Source: Capronia americana | Lineage: Eukaryota > Ascomycota > Eurotiomycetes > Chaetothyriales > Herpotrichiellaceae | Length of the DNA: 64,000 bases | Direction: 5' to 3' | NCBI GenBank assembly: GCA_016110215.1 | Contig: JADWQD010000006.1 | Span: forward strand, 930,001 to 994,000 | Shown here: positions 43,850 to 54,801 of the stretch, one piece after another | Position numbering within the stretch: the stretch's first letter is position 1 | Layout: each line of letters begins with the position of its first letter | Notes under the pieces: generated by a model | Database searches by the model: none | Seen by the model: only the letters and a program-made list of their open reading frames with translations | Told to the model about the DNA's origin: nothing | Translations under genes and position numbers: made by a program

Positions 43850-44425
43850 TCAGTCTCCTTGAAGTGCCTTGACCAACGGTGCAGAGTCCTGCGATGTAAC
43901 ATATTCATTAGTGCGTGTCCAGAATAGCAAAGGAGGAATCAAAAATACACCCCACACTTGGTAAAGAAGGAGCTTCGGCTGTGACGATGTAGGATTCTCG
44001 ATGCGAATCCTTCCAGTGAACTCTCCCACCACGTTTTTCCCATTGCGAAGGCCGATTGCTACATGGCCAATGAAGAGCAGGTCGCTGCCATCGAGGTCGG
44101 CCGAGAAGACCTTCAGGACTTCATGGCGGCGGCTGGTAATTACTTTCCATACATTATCTCTCGACTTACGAATCTCTACAACAAAAAACAGCCGTCAGCG
44201 AAGATCAGGGCGTGAGGAAGAAGCGGCACACTCACCGTCCGTTCCACTGTACATTTGTCCTCCAAACTCTGCTTGTCCAGACTTTCCGAAGATCTCATCC
44301 GCCAAAACGTTGCCAACGTTAGGGTTCTGCTGGTCTAGCTGCCAAAAGAAACGGTCGACTAGCTCTTTGACGGCCGGATTGATCTCGAACGTCGGCCATT
44401 CTGTCTTCTCTGTGTTGTAGCCCAT
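43850..44425 (-). CDS. SnoaL/NTF2-like small protein
   Basis: Three exons (44425-44236, 44175-43949, 43888-43850), 151 residues. N-terminal EINPAVKELVDRFFWQLDQQ is the long helix of NTF2-like folds; VLKVFSADLDGSDLLFIGHV and GEFTGRIRIENPT form the curved sheet; the end reads LLLYQVWGDSAPLVKALQ. Such proteins are small isomerases, cyclases, hydratases, or non-catalytic binding proteins. The last intron is exactly 60 nt and has no stop in frame, so retention would add 20 residues. It points toward the FAH gene (201 bp between their ends) and closes the cluster. Family assignment is from fold-like pattern, moderate certainty. Confidence 0.7.
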
Positions 44426-44810
44426 TATCGATAGGATCGCTTCCGGTGGCCGATGCGGTCAAGAATTCAGCTTGTTGCTTAGCCAATGGTCTTTCTCGGT
44501 CAAAGATGGTCTTCTTCGACTCCAGGAGTGATTGTACACTTTACAAGAACTCAAGTAAGTAACGATATTGTCACTTCGATGTGGTATCCCAAGTGATCTC
44601 GGGCATTACCATGCGAGTAAGCGTGGGGTCGTGTAGAAGGTTAAAGCTTCCAAAAGCCTAGGAAGCTCATGATGGCTCTTCCCCGGAAGCCGGTGGTGAC
44701 ACCGTTCCCAGCCAAACAGGTTACTTAGAGTAGTAAATTATGTGGCAGACATCGAGAGCGCATGCACTTCGGCGGAATGTCCAAAGTTGTTCCGATTGGA
44801 GAATGGTCCC

Positions 44811-44876
44811 AACAGGTTTTGGCTAAAAAGCCAACGGGGTTGGTTAAAAAGCCCACAGGGTTAGTTAAAAAGCTAA
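44811..44876 (+). repeat. 22-bp imperfect tandem repeat, three copies
   Basis: Copies at 44811-44832, 44833-44854 and 44855-44876 share the pattern AAC/ACAGGGTT.G.TAAAAAGC. Copies diverge by several substitutions, mostly C/T and G/A. Confidence 0.75.
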
Positions 44877-44985
44877 TACCTCGGCTAAGTTGCCTCTTTA
44901 GGAATTACAGCTTTAGAATAGGCTTATAAAGTTATAAGTACTTATTATACCTATAAAATTAATATTTTATTATACTGCAACGTGA
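44877..44985. other. AT-rich island
   Basis: About 70-75 % A+T by eye, with runs such as TTAATATTTTATTATAC, in contrast to the roughly 50 % GC around it. It could be a relic of a mutated transposon or a replication-type element. No coding frame. Confidence 0.55.
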
Positions 44986-45488
44986 TATTCCTTCACAGCA
45001 AGCATCGATTCAGTCCGTCGCCGAATAGTAACCAGTCGTCGGGCAAGTGAAGCATGTACCCTCGCTTCGCGTCTGACAGATCTCCCGGAATGAAGTGACC
45101 TCGGTACTGGAGGTGGAAGGCAACCCACGTGGGGGACAAAACTAGTTGCTCATCTACGCCCCTGTAGCCCCAGCAGTGGAAGTCGGTCTGGTACACTATT
45201 GCCAATTCGGAAACCTGCCCAGAATAGCGGGATCCAAATTACCGGTGGAAGGCTGGTCGAGAGTGGGTGAGCAGGGCGGAATGTGGAGGAAGGGTTTCTC
45301 TCCGACATCGATAGGTACAACTGCAATTTTCGAGATCCTCCCACGGACCACAGACTCTGGTCTTCCTTCGGGTTGCTTTTGACTGGAGCTCATGCCCTGC
45401 ACAGCTCCCTGGGAAAATTCCGCAAGCCATGCGATGTCGACACGGTTCAGAGAGCGGGAACAGTTGAAAGAAACTGGCCTCGTAAAGA

Positions 45489-47819
45489 TCATAGTCTTGA
45501 TCGGCGCCTGTGTTCCTTCACTGGGTCTGGTAGGGGCTCAACTTGGGTTGGCCTGTCGTCGACGAATATCTGTTGGTTTAGCCTTGCGGCTAGAGAAAGC
45601 ACACGTATTGAGACAGCTGCTTCGTCGCGTCTATTTTTGCCTTCGCGACGATACTGAGCAATCTTTTCGATAAAGTCCCACAAGCGTCCAGATGGCCTCA
45701 ATTCGCCCGAAGAGGCATCCCTTTCTGGCGTCCACTCGGGAGCCAGTCGGACTGTCGACTTGTTCTTCGCGTCCGGAGTCTTTGCAACCTGGATGATTCC
45801 TTCCTCCTGGAATCGGCTATACGCATTCTTGAGGGCTTCCTTGTTGACTGCTTCAAAATATGACAAGTCACCCTGATGATACAGGGTCCGGCCAGCAAGC
45901 TGCGCCATATCTTGAGCTTTTTGCATCTCGATCCAACCGGCAGAAGAGCCAGCTGGAGGCGCCAAGGCGAGTAACGACACTGCCCCCAACCATGCAGCAT
46001 CGACAAAAGGCCAGATAAGGAAGCAATACAGGTCGTAGTTCTCTCGGCCTGACCTCCGCTCCGCCTCTGACAACCCAATCATTGTTTCACCGTCTTCAGT
46101 TGAAGCTAAGACATCGTCTTGTACCAGGCCATGCATGGCTTCCTCGAGGTTATATTGTAAACCTTGTCCGGCCGGGAAGATGAATTCGCCTCTGAACAGC
46201 TGGGACAAAAAGGTGACCTTGTCTATCAATTCGGCCTCGCCCATGCGCTCATTAGCACTCCCGCCCCCTTGTTTGACTTTGCTGTACAAGGCGGCCGCAA
46301 TGAGCGCCTCAGAGATGAAGAGGTGGATGGTCATGTTCCTGTAGAACGAAAGCTGAAAACGATCAACTGCGTAATATGTCTCCTCGGCCAGACCGCCCAC
46401 GGTACCGACGAGCTTTGGTCCAAGGACGTCCAAAGCTCGCTCGACTACATACGACGTGGTCATGCCTTTGAAGTCCGCGACCTTCCCGCCTTTCAACTTG
46501 ATCCGTTTGGCAAGCCAGTCGACCCGCCTTATGAGCTCTGTCTTTCCAATGCCTCGTCCGCGAATCGTAAGCAGAACTGTGCCAACCAAGGCAGTGGGCA
46601 TCACGACTGAAGCTGCATTGATATCAGAGAGTACTCGATAGCCCAGGGTGCGTAGCAGCCGCGTTCTGCTAGTCGCATCCTGGAGAACACCCGTATCAAG
46701 GGCTTGCCGTGCTTGTTGCACTTTGATGAAGTCCTTGAGACTCCACGGTTCATAAAATCTGCAGTCGATGCGGCCAAGATTTAACGACAACACGGAAGAC
46801 GCCGAGAGAAAGCCTGCAAGGTTCTCCTTCTGTTTCGGTTTCCCAAGCAACTCATTGACGTAGGAGTCAACCTCTATAACCTTGTCGTACTGCAGGGACA
46901 CTGGGCATATCCAAGCATCCTCGGTCCGGCCGGAGAGTATTGAATCAAGGATGAAATTGAGAAATCCAAATTTAGGCCCAAGTAGTTTCCCAGTGCGACT
47001 TCTGCCTCCCTCGATAAAGCACTCTAAATTATAGCCTTGCTGGAGCATGGAATCGAGGTAAGATTGAACCAAGGTAGTGTATAGCTGGTCGTTTGCAAAG
47101 CTTCTCCTGATCCACATAGCACCGCAGCTTTGGAGAAAACTGCCAAGGAGCGGGATGTTGAGGTTGTCGCCAGCCACCACGACCGGGAGTGTAAGACCTA
47201 GACGATAGCAGACCAATTGCAAAGTGACATAGTCGACGTGACTTGTGTGGCGGGGTAGAAAAATGATGGACTGTTTTTTCTTGGCTGCTAGCGTTGCAAT
47301 GTCTCGCAATCTTTGGACCTCCGACTCTGAGACATGAATTGCGCTGTATGCTCGGGTGAGCAGCTGGGTAGCTCCGTAGAAAGCTGTGCGGATGTAGGTC
47401 TTGCTCTCCATTTTGCAGACCATGTTATCCAGCATATCGGCTGTGATGTCCAAGAGCTGAGAGGTGATCTCATGTCTTCGCTTCTCTCGGTCAGAGAGGT
47501 ATGTCGGGCTTGTACTGTCAAGGAGGTGTTCTTTTTCTTCAACCTTCAAACGTTCCTCGGTCAAGTCGACCACTTTCTGCCGCAGAAGCGGCGATGACAT
47601 TGTGACCGCCTTGATCTTGGCTGTATAGCCTGAATAGAAGACAGGCTGTCCGATGGGCTTGTCGTATGCACGCCATCCGATGCCTCGGACGAAGAGCGAG
47701 ATCTCGTGGGCGAAGTTGAAAGGATTGGCGCGGAAACGCTGCATTCGAGTGAGGATGCTGTGATCGGTCGAGTCATCGTGGGAGGTGCCCTCGCCCTCTG
47801 GGCGAACAAGGTCGACCAT
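45489..47819 (-). CDS. Glycerol-/glycerone-phosphate acyltransferase (PlsB/GNPAT-like), peroxisomal type
   Basis: Single exon, 776 residues from the first in-frame ATG at 47819. Acyltransferase block I is RHTSHVDY (HxxxxD), followed by ECFIEGGRSRTGKLL (block III) and CPVSLQYDKVIE (block IV). This set is typical of PlsB, GPAM and GNPAT enzymes, which acylate glycerol-3-phosphate or dihydroxyacetone phosphate at sn-1. The C-terminal tripeptide is SRL, a peroxisomal PTS1 signal, pointing to the dihydroxyacetone-phosphate (ether-lipid type) branch. No intron was needed. The open frame extends 27 codons above the ATG without another ATG, so the start is reasonably safe. Housekeeping neighbourhood. 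Confidence 0.88.
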   Translation of the reverse strand: MVDLVRPEGEGTSHDDSTDHSILTRMQRFRANPFNFAHEISLFVRGIGWRAYDKPIGQPVFYSGYTAKIKAVTMSSPLLRQKVVDLTEERLKVEEKEHLLDSTSPTYLSDREKRRHEITSQLLDITADMLDNMVCKMESKTYIRTAFYGATQLLTRAYSAIHVSESEVQRLRDIATLAAKKKQSIIFLPRHTSHVDYVTLQLVCYRLGLTLPVVVAGDNLNIPLLGSFLQSCGAMWIRRSFANDQLYTTLVQSYLDSMLQQGYNLECFIEGGRSRTGKLLGPKFGFLNFILDSILSGRTEDAWICPVSLQYDKVIEVDSYVNELLGKPKQKENLAGFLSASSVLSLNLGRIDCRFYEPWSLKDFIKVQQARQALDTGVLQDATSRTRLLRTLGYRVLSDINAASVVMPTALVGTVLLTIRGRGIGKTELIRRVDWLAKRIKLKGGKVADFKGMTTSYVVERALDVLGPKLVGTVGGLAEETYYAVDRFQLSFYRNMTIHLFISEALIAAALYSKVKQGGGSANERMGEAELIDKVTFLSQLFRGEFIFPAGQGLQYNLEEAMHGLVQDDVLASTEDGETMIGLSEAERRSGRENYDLYCFLIWPFVDAAWLGAVSLLALAPPAGSSAGWIEMQKAQDMAQLAGRTLYHQGDLSYFEAVNKEALKNAYSRFQEEGIIQVAKTPDAKNKSTVRLAPEWTPERDASSGELRPSGRLWDFIEKIAQYRREGKNRRDEAAVSIRVLSLAARLNQQIFVDDRPTQVEPLPDPVKEHRRRSRL

Positions 47820-49783
47820 CGAGGGTACCGACAGATCGCAACTTGAGAGGGCTGGATGGACGCGAAGTGCCAGCGTGTGAGTGACTGCATGTTTCCACAC
47901 CTTCGAATTTACCGAGGAATCACCAGACTTGGGGGCCTACGAGCGGGCGTGTTTGGATGCACGTCATGGCTTATGTCAGCAGGAACGCCAGCCTGACGCA
48001 GCCTCGCGTCTGACTGATTGGGCCCTTATGGCCCTTGTCCGCACGTACTCGTACTCGTACTTCCATCACTGGAGAAATGGGACGTCCTACTTCGTCTAGG
48101 TAATCTCAGTCGTCATCGAATACTCGTAGTGCATGCTTGCGTCCAAAAGTGGACCCGGAAGAGTATTCCGGAAGTCTGCGATCTGCTCAGACGAGTGGAC
48201 CATGGGCGGGACCTGTGTCGCGTGGAGAACGAGGTCTGACGTAGTTGATTATCTCCGGTTCTTGACTTGAACGGTTGGCTATTCGAGATACGTGTTGATT
48301 GTTACTCTCACCCCCAATATTCTTAGGTGCGGAAAACATATATTAATTCCGAGTCGCTGAACAACAATGTCAACACTCACCAACCAAGAGGGCAAATAAG
48401 ACAACCCGCCAGGTCAGGGCTCGTCAGGGGAGCATAGCAGTAGTTTAGGAGAACGATACTCAGGGACCACCGCCGGAGATGGCAGCCAAAAGGTAAGCGA
48501 CGGATGGACAAATCGGCTATGGACTCTGGAGACCCTTATATCAGTTGATCAAGCGACCGAAGGTGTCTGTTTCAATGAGCTGGACGCAACGCGTGAGCGT
48601 GTTGTCTGGGCTGGGCTATGTCGAACTTTTGTTTGCTTTCAGCAGCCACAATCTAACGCTCTACGATACTAGAGTTCCAACCATAATGCTGAGACATCTT
48701 CCAGCGAAACATCAAGAACGTCGGACACGCTAAGAGGGTTAGGATCTTCTGACGAAGGCGGAGGCGTTAGCTCTGGCACTACCGTCGCGGGAGAGTTTGC
48801 TGGAGAAGGCCCAAGTGAACAGACTCAGACCCAGCGATCACTCGCCGAAGGAGTGCCCCATGGTTGATTTTCCGTCAGATTGACGTTATCTGATGCTCCG
48901 ACAGACCAGAGGTTCAGGCGATCTGGGAGAGACTGCCGTGCTTCGCCTGCGGAGCATATTATACGACACTTGGAATGGAATTCAAATGGAAAGAGTGCGG
49001 TCCCTAAAGATTAGTGTGGTGGTTGACATCCCTGGCGTGAAATTCACTTCATGGATGCTCACTCTCCTCAGCTTTGTGGTCGCTCACATCCGATCCTTCC
49101 TATCCCAATCTTCATGTCTCCAACCTTCCAAGAATCGATACGGTGAAACCGGGAGGATCCTTGAGGCAGCGTTGGAGGAGTTTGGACGCTAATAACTCGT
49201 AAGATTTGAGACCTTCCGTACGTGGTCTCAGCTGAACTCCCCTGGCTACCGTGCCCCAGACGAGGAGATTAGTGAGGTAGTCTTGATACAGATGCATATC
49301 TTCAAGCGCCACAAATGTTGGAGGCTCTACCGTAAACATAGAGATCAGTCAAGGCATGGACGCGAAAATGTTCCCGGGATTTCTGAGCCATCTTCGAAGG
49401 CGAAAGGAACAGCAGGAAGAGAATGAACTCTTGGTCTTCCCATGAAATCGCGCAAGACAGGCTAAGCACAGCAGACGTCCGCCAAAGGCTCGAAATGCCA
49501 TTGCCAGTATACCGAGCTCATCTCTCCACTAGAGACATAAGAAAAGCTAAAGGAATGTTGGTGGTGGATGGGAATTGAAAATGGGAAATCAGAGTGGCAG
49601 CCTTGGCAGGCACAACTTCGGGCGACGAGGCTGGAAATCGTCAGCCAATCACATCTCAGCCGCATAAATATTGCGATCTTCGTAGTGAAGGCAACTTCTC
49701 TGCACACGATCACTTCGGTATGTCTCTTGGAGTGTGCTGAGGTAGAGAAGAATACAGTATCGCGACCGCCACTATCCCTAGCC
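47820..49783. other. Long intergenic region
   Basis: About 2.0 kb between the divergent acyltransferase and U2A' genes. Frames at 48545-48733 and 48893-49192 have no family resemblance or splice support. A short TACTCG tandem lies near 48045-48062. No RNA gene was recognised. Confidence 0.5.
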
Positions 49784-50665
49784 ATGAGGCTCACGGCTGA
49801 GCTCATCCACAACTCCCTCTCCTACCTAAACCCACTGAAGGAACGGGAACTTGACCTCCGAGGTATGTCTGAGAAGAGCAGATGCTACACTTTGATTCAA
49901 GGGCATAGTTGACCACACATCCCTGCCTTTTTGCGGATCTCACAGGCCATAAAATCCCTACCATCGAAAATCTGGGCGTCGCAGGCTCGCAGGATGCCAT
50001 CGATTTCACTGACAACGACATAACCACGCTCACAAACTTCCCTCTCTCTCCAAGATTAAACACGCTGTTGTGCGCCCGGAACCGAATACAGAACGTGGAC
50101 AAGAGAATAGCGGAACAGCTGCCTAATCTCACAACCCTGGTGTTGACCAACAACCATGTTCGGGAGTTGGCTGATCTGGAGGGTTTGAGTGCGTGCGGAG
50201 CGTTAACTCATTTGAGTCTTCTGGAAAACCCGGTAACAAAGAAGGAGGTGAGCGTAGCCTGAAGTTTAGACGAGCAAGTGGCTAACATTCGGCTTTCAGC
50301 ATTACAGACTCTATCTGATATGGTCTATACCATCACTTCGTTTCCTCGATTTTCAGAAAGTGAAGGACGTGGAAAGAAAACACACGCAGGAACTGTTTGG
50401 TACATCGGAACAGCCCACCGAGCTGGCGGCGAAGATCAAGGGAGTGAAGAGTCGGACGTTTGACGTTTCGTCGGTCGGTGCCAATGGCGAAGCTGCCCGT
50501 TTCCAGAAGGGCGTCCGGACGAAGTTGACAGAGTCGGAAAAGCGGAGGGTGGAACGCATGATCCAGAATGCCAAGAGCTTCCAGGAGATTGAACGAATTG
50601 AAAAGGACCTGGCAGAGGGAAGGATACCTCCCGGTGCAGCTGATGCTGACAGGATGGTCTCATGA
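49784..50665 (+). CDS. lea1: U2 small nuclear ribonucleoprotein A' (LEA1)
   Basis: Three exons (49784-49862, 49946-50247, 50300-50665), 248 residues. It starts MRLTAELIHNSLSYLNPL, followed by ERELDLRGHKIPTIENLG, as in U2A' from yeast to human. Leucine-rich repeats are visible at SPRLNTLLCARNRIQNV, PNLTTLVLTNNHVREL and CGALTHLSLLENPVTKKE, ending in the LRR cap HYRLYLIWSIPSLRFLDF. A Lys/Arg-rich tail follows. It binds U2B'' and U2 snRNA in the spliceosome. The gene is convergent with the amidotransferase gene; their stops are 230 bp apart. Confidence 0.95.
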
Positions 50666-50895
50666 GGCTGCACTTGTGGACGGTACGCCGTGAACACGAG
50701 GGTGTGGAGTCTGCTGTGCGTTGAAGGCAGCATAGCGGCAAGTCCACGATTCGGCCTTGACTGGAGTTCCCGAGAAAGCTCATATTTCTATATTCGAGAG
50801 CGCTCTCCGTCTATTCGCAAGGCAAAGGTGCTCGAAGTGATCAACTCCCGTCATGCAAATCGGGCATTCCCAAAAGCCCCAGGCATCCTACAGTA

Positions 50896-51875
50896 CTATG
50901 GCTCCAACAAGAACTTCAAAAATGCTTGACTGACAATCAGGCCGTCATGCGGCTGGTCTACTCTCCCCATGTGTTCCTTGTAAGCTTCATCGTCGAAGAT
51001 GCCGGTCGCGTGCCGTACGTTAACGATCTCTGTCATGATTTCCTGGTTGAACTCGGGGTGCCCTTGCGTGGTCATGAGTCGTCTCCGCGAATACATGCCT
51101 TGGACCTTGCAGACAGGAGAGTAGCCTAGTTCTTCGACGCCTTCGGGGTAATAGAAGACACAATCGCGATGCATTTGATGTATTCGCTGTGAACGGTCAG
51201 TAAACGTCGCGGCCAGCCCAGTTGGCACAGAAACTCGGTGGCACAACATACAAGTTTGTCAACGCCAAATAATTCCTTCCCTTTCTCAGACAGCTGGACA
51301 TCATTTACTGCTGCCTCCCAGCCATCAGGGTTCCGTCCAACCTTTGCCTTCAGTGCCCGGCCGACGATCTGGTGCCCGAAGCAGACGCCTATTACTCGAA
51401 CATCCGTTTCCGATAAGATCTTTGCGGTGTAATCCACCAGCTTATTGATCCATGGTGTATCAGCGAAGGAGTCGTGCTCTATATTCAGGGTTAGTGTCAG
51501 CAGATGTTTTTGCTCATTCACTACACCCTGCCATCACTTGATGATCTATCTCCTCGTTGCATGCCACTCGCTTCCATGGCCGGAAATGCGCTCATCAGCC
51601 AAACAAGGACGATGCCACTCACTTGAGCCAGTGATAAGAATCGCATCAATGTCTTGGGGATCCGGGTACTTGTCGGGATTCAGTTCAACCTGCCAAAACG
51701 AAAACTCCAGGCCGCTCTCTGGGTCCAGGTCTGGTCGATTCAAGGCTTTTGCGCCTGCCCTAAGTAAGAATTCAAACACACCGCCATAGCCTTCGAATCT
51801 TTTCTTCGTCTCCGGCAACGGTGTGTCGCACTCGAGGATTGCGATGCGCAGAGCGCGCTGGAGTTTGAGATTCAT
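50896..51875 (-). CDS. Class I glutamine amidotransferase-like protein
   Basis: Three exons (51875-51623, 51478-51252, 51186-50896), 256 residues. Begins LRIAILECDTPLP; LITGSKHDSF joins across intron 1 (144 nt). Catalytic nucleophile Cys in VIGVCFGHQIVGRA and the His-Glu pair in TTQGHPEFN form the triad. This matches the stand-alone GMP-synthase-like GATase1 family (YLR126C-like, gamma-glutamyl hydrolase-like) found widely in fungi. Soluble; the amide donor reaction is glutamine hydrolysis, the acceptor is unknown. Confidence 0.9.
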
Positions 51876-52791
51876 TCCGGCCCACTTTGCGCCGGGTCTT
51901 CAGCCAGACAGGACTCCGTAATCCAGAACAAACGGCTATCCCAGGGTGAAGCGCAAACACAATGTGTTCACCACAAGGTGGCGGCGGAGATTTCAGCATC
52001 AATGACTGATAGCACGTTGTTGGGCGTCATTCATGTCATTAATGGCAAAATGCCCACGAATGGCCCCGTCGTCGCTGTCATTTGACGTTGAATAGTTCGT
52101 CTCCGGCCGCTCAAATCCGCCTCAAGTGTTTTCCATCTCCTCCACCTCGTCTCCTTCATTACTCATATCCTAAGCCCCTCTCAAACCCATCAGCTAAGCT
52201 CACGGCAGCATCGTCGGATCTTCTGGGGCCTCGTTTAGCGATCAGCATCAAGGGCACTTCGGCATCTTCTGATCATTAAATACGAACAGGTCCCACTTCC
52301 AGCCTCAGGACAGCCCGTGGACCTGCATATTTTGGTGGTCAGCCATGTACGACATATACGCAGCAAGGTCACTGGAGTAGGTACTTCTGAGATGAGAAAA
52401 TCGGCTTCTGCCTGTCCAAACGCCCATCTGATTATTTGTGCGAGAGTACCACACAGACCTTGAGCCATTATTCCAGTAATCCGGCCTGAGCACCAGATGG
52501 GGCATGGTCAGCATTCTGTTATTTTCAGCCTTATTCCCTATTCCCGACCTCACGCGACCCTAGATTACGGGCTCGCCTCTCATCATTGAGGATCACTTGT
52601 GGCACAGCGACAACGTATTGAGGCGCCCATTTGATGTCTGACTAACCACCAGACATCAGTATATACCCGGGTATTTGCCTCGCGAACTCTGGGCAGAAAC
52701 AGAACTTCCACTCACCAAATACGTTCATACTCATCTACCGTACCATCCAAGTGAGACCAAGGACATCGACCACAAGCCTCTGCTTGACCTG
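51876..52791. other. Divergent spacer, amidotransferase / MFS transporter
   Basis: 916 bp, shared upstream region. The MFS reading frame is open upstream of its first ATG to about 52675, so an upstream exon or start cannot be excluded. Nothing else seen. Confidence 0.5.
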
Positions 52792-54801
52792 ATGACGGCA
52801 TCGGGTCCATACGTCGGAGCCGACGTGAGCGAGCCCGCTTCGCCCCAACCGACCGAAACCACGACTTTGCTCCTGAAGAGCGATATTGGGAGATGTCGCG
52901 ACGTACCCTACCGGGATATAATTTCAGGGCCTCGCTTCCATTTTCTGTTCTGGAGCATTATGTTCGGCTGCACCATTGCATTCTTCGATACCACGCTGAT
53001 GGCATCTTCCCACCCAGTAATTACCTCTTATTTCAATGCATCGAATGCAGCCTCCTGGCTGAGTACGGTCTTCTACTTGACCTCAACTGTGTTTCAGCCA
53101 ATCTTTGGACGCGTTTCCGATAATATCGGTCGGCGGCCTGTGTTGCTGTTTGCCATTATCATGTTCTTCGCTAGTACGGCTTGGTGTGGTGCCGCTGGTG
53201 ACATTGGCGGTTTCATTGCAGCAAGAGCCGTCAGTGGAATAGGTGCCGGTGGAGTGATGTCCCTTGCCTCAATTTTGACAAGTGATATGGTCAAAATCGA
53301 GTACAGGGGCATCTATCAAAGCTATTATAATCTGGTGAGTCGGCCTGTTCAGAATCATATACCTGTTCGCACGCTGTCTCGCTGTTACGTTACTCCTCCC
53401 TCTCATTGTTATTACTTCTTCGCTAATACGTGAAAATTGCAGGCATACGGCGTGGGAAACGGACTCGGCGCCGCTTTAGGCGGCTTCCTTTGCGACAAAC
53501 TCGGCTGGCGGGCTGCGTTCTATGTACAATTACCTTTCATTGCCGTGTACGGAGTCCTCGCAGTACTCTCATGCCCCAACAATCTAGGGCCCAATCTTGC
53601 GAAGACGCAAGGTAAGACCATTCGTGAAAGTTTTGGGAGCTTCGACGCCTACGGGACCATTGGTATGGTCCTGACAGTGTCTGGTCTCATCCTTGGTGTC
53701 AACCTGGGCGGCAATGTCTTTACGTGGACACATCCATTCGTTATCAGCAGTCTGGTGGTGGCTGTCATTGCAGGCGTTGGGCTGGTATTGGTGGAACGCA
53801 AGGCTGAACGGCCCATTCTACCGCTCAGGCTCTTCACGACCAGGCCTGTTGCGAATGTAATTGGCAGCAATTTCGTCGCTTCCATGACCGTCAATGCGGT
53901 ACTGTTCAACGTCCCACTATATCTTCAAGCAGTCCGACAGACCTCGCCAACGACCTCTGGCTTCTATCTTTTCCCGCCTTTAGTCGGCGCCAGCATCACT
54001 GCTATCGCAGCAGGGTTCTACATTACACTCACAAGACGGTTAAAACCACCCATGATTGTGGGATCATTATCAGCACTAGGTGGCGCCATCGCCGTGACCT
54101 GCTTGTCGGCGGACACACCAGCCAGACTGGTCCCCTGGCTCATCCCATTCGTCTCGATCGGCCAAGGAGCCTTCTTTCCAGCTGCGACGATTGCAGTCCT
54201 AGCCCTGAACAGTCAAGAAGACCAGGCCGTGGCAACCACAACACTGGGCCTGGTCCGCAGTCTTGGCTCGATCCTAGGAGTGGCCCTGAGTAGCTGGGTC
54301 CTTCAGAACGCGCTACCCATCTACCTGAACAAGTACGTCACCGCACCGGACACCGCCACGAAAGAGCACATCATCCGGACTGTCCGTGAATCCATCCGAT
54401 CTATCCGACATCTTGACCCGGTCCACAAGAAGCAGGTCATCAACGCCTACGCCTCGAGCCTAAGAGCGACCTTCATTGTGGCTATAGCGTTCGCCACAGT
54501 CTCCGCTCTGCTCATCCTGCCTGCCCGTCTCCCGAGGCTGCAGAGGCAAGAAGACATGGACGATCCCGAGGCCGAAGACGGCGTCTATCTACCCGAAGAT
54601 AGGCCCGACTATGAGACCACCTCCAGTGAAGACGAAGGTGACGTCGACGACGAAAGTGCACTGCTTGCAACACCCACTCGAACGGTCACTCGAACAACCA
54701 CCCGCGGCACAAGTCACAGCCGCACCAGAACGCTGAGCAGACGATCCACGTCGTTTGGGGAACCAATTGAGAGGAGAGCAAGCTTCGACATGAGCTTTTA
54801 A
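52792..54801 (+). CDS. MFS transporter, vacuolar basic amino-acid (VBA/Fnx-like) type
   Basis: Two exons (52792-53334, 53443-54801), 633 residues. The acidic dileucine-like N-terminus ETTTLLLKSD is a vacuolar sorting type signal. About 14 TM helices: FHFLFWSIMFGCTIAFFDTT (TM1) with the DHA2 pattern, GRVSDNIGRRP after TM2, RAVSGIGAGGVMSLASILTS (TM4), GNGLGAALGGFLCDKLGWR (TM5). The C-terminal 110 residues are cytosolic, acidic, then Thr/Arg/Ser-rich. Such carriers import basic amino acids or drugs into vacuoles by H+ antiport. The start is the first ATG in frame; an earlier exon is possible because the frame stays open upstream. Confidence 0.85.

Larger units (their letters stand above)
44426..45488. 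other. Cluster border with repeat and AT-rich island
   Basis: 1.06 kb without a gene. The left part is the SnoaL-like promoter; a 22-bp tandem repeat (44811-44876) and an AT-rich island (44877-44985) follow; the right part is the 3' flank of the acyltransferase. Confidence 0.5.

Noticed and set aside
19777..44425. Secondary-metabolite biosynthetic cluster
   Set aside because: P450, flavin enzyme, MFS and regulators are present, but no PKS, NRPS, terpene cyclase or prenyltransferase; enzyme set is degradative.
48893..49192. 99-codon plus-strand frame as a gene
   Set aside because: No homology pattern, no consistent exons around it, and no conserved motif.
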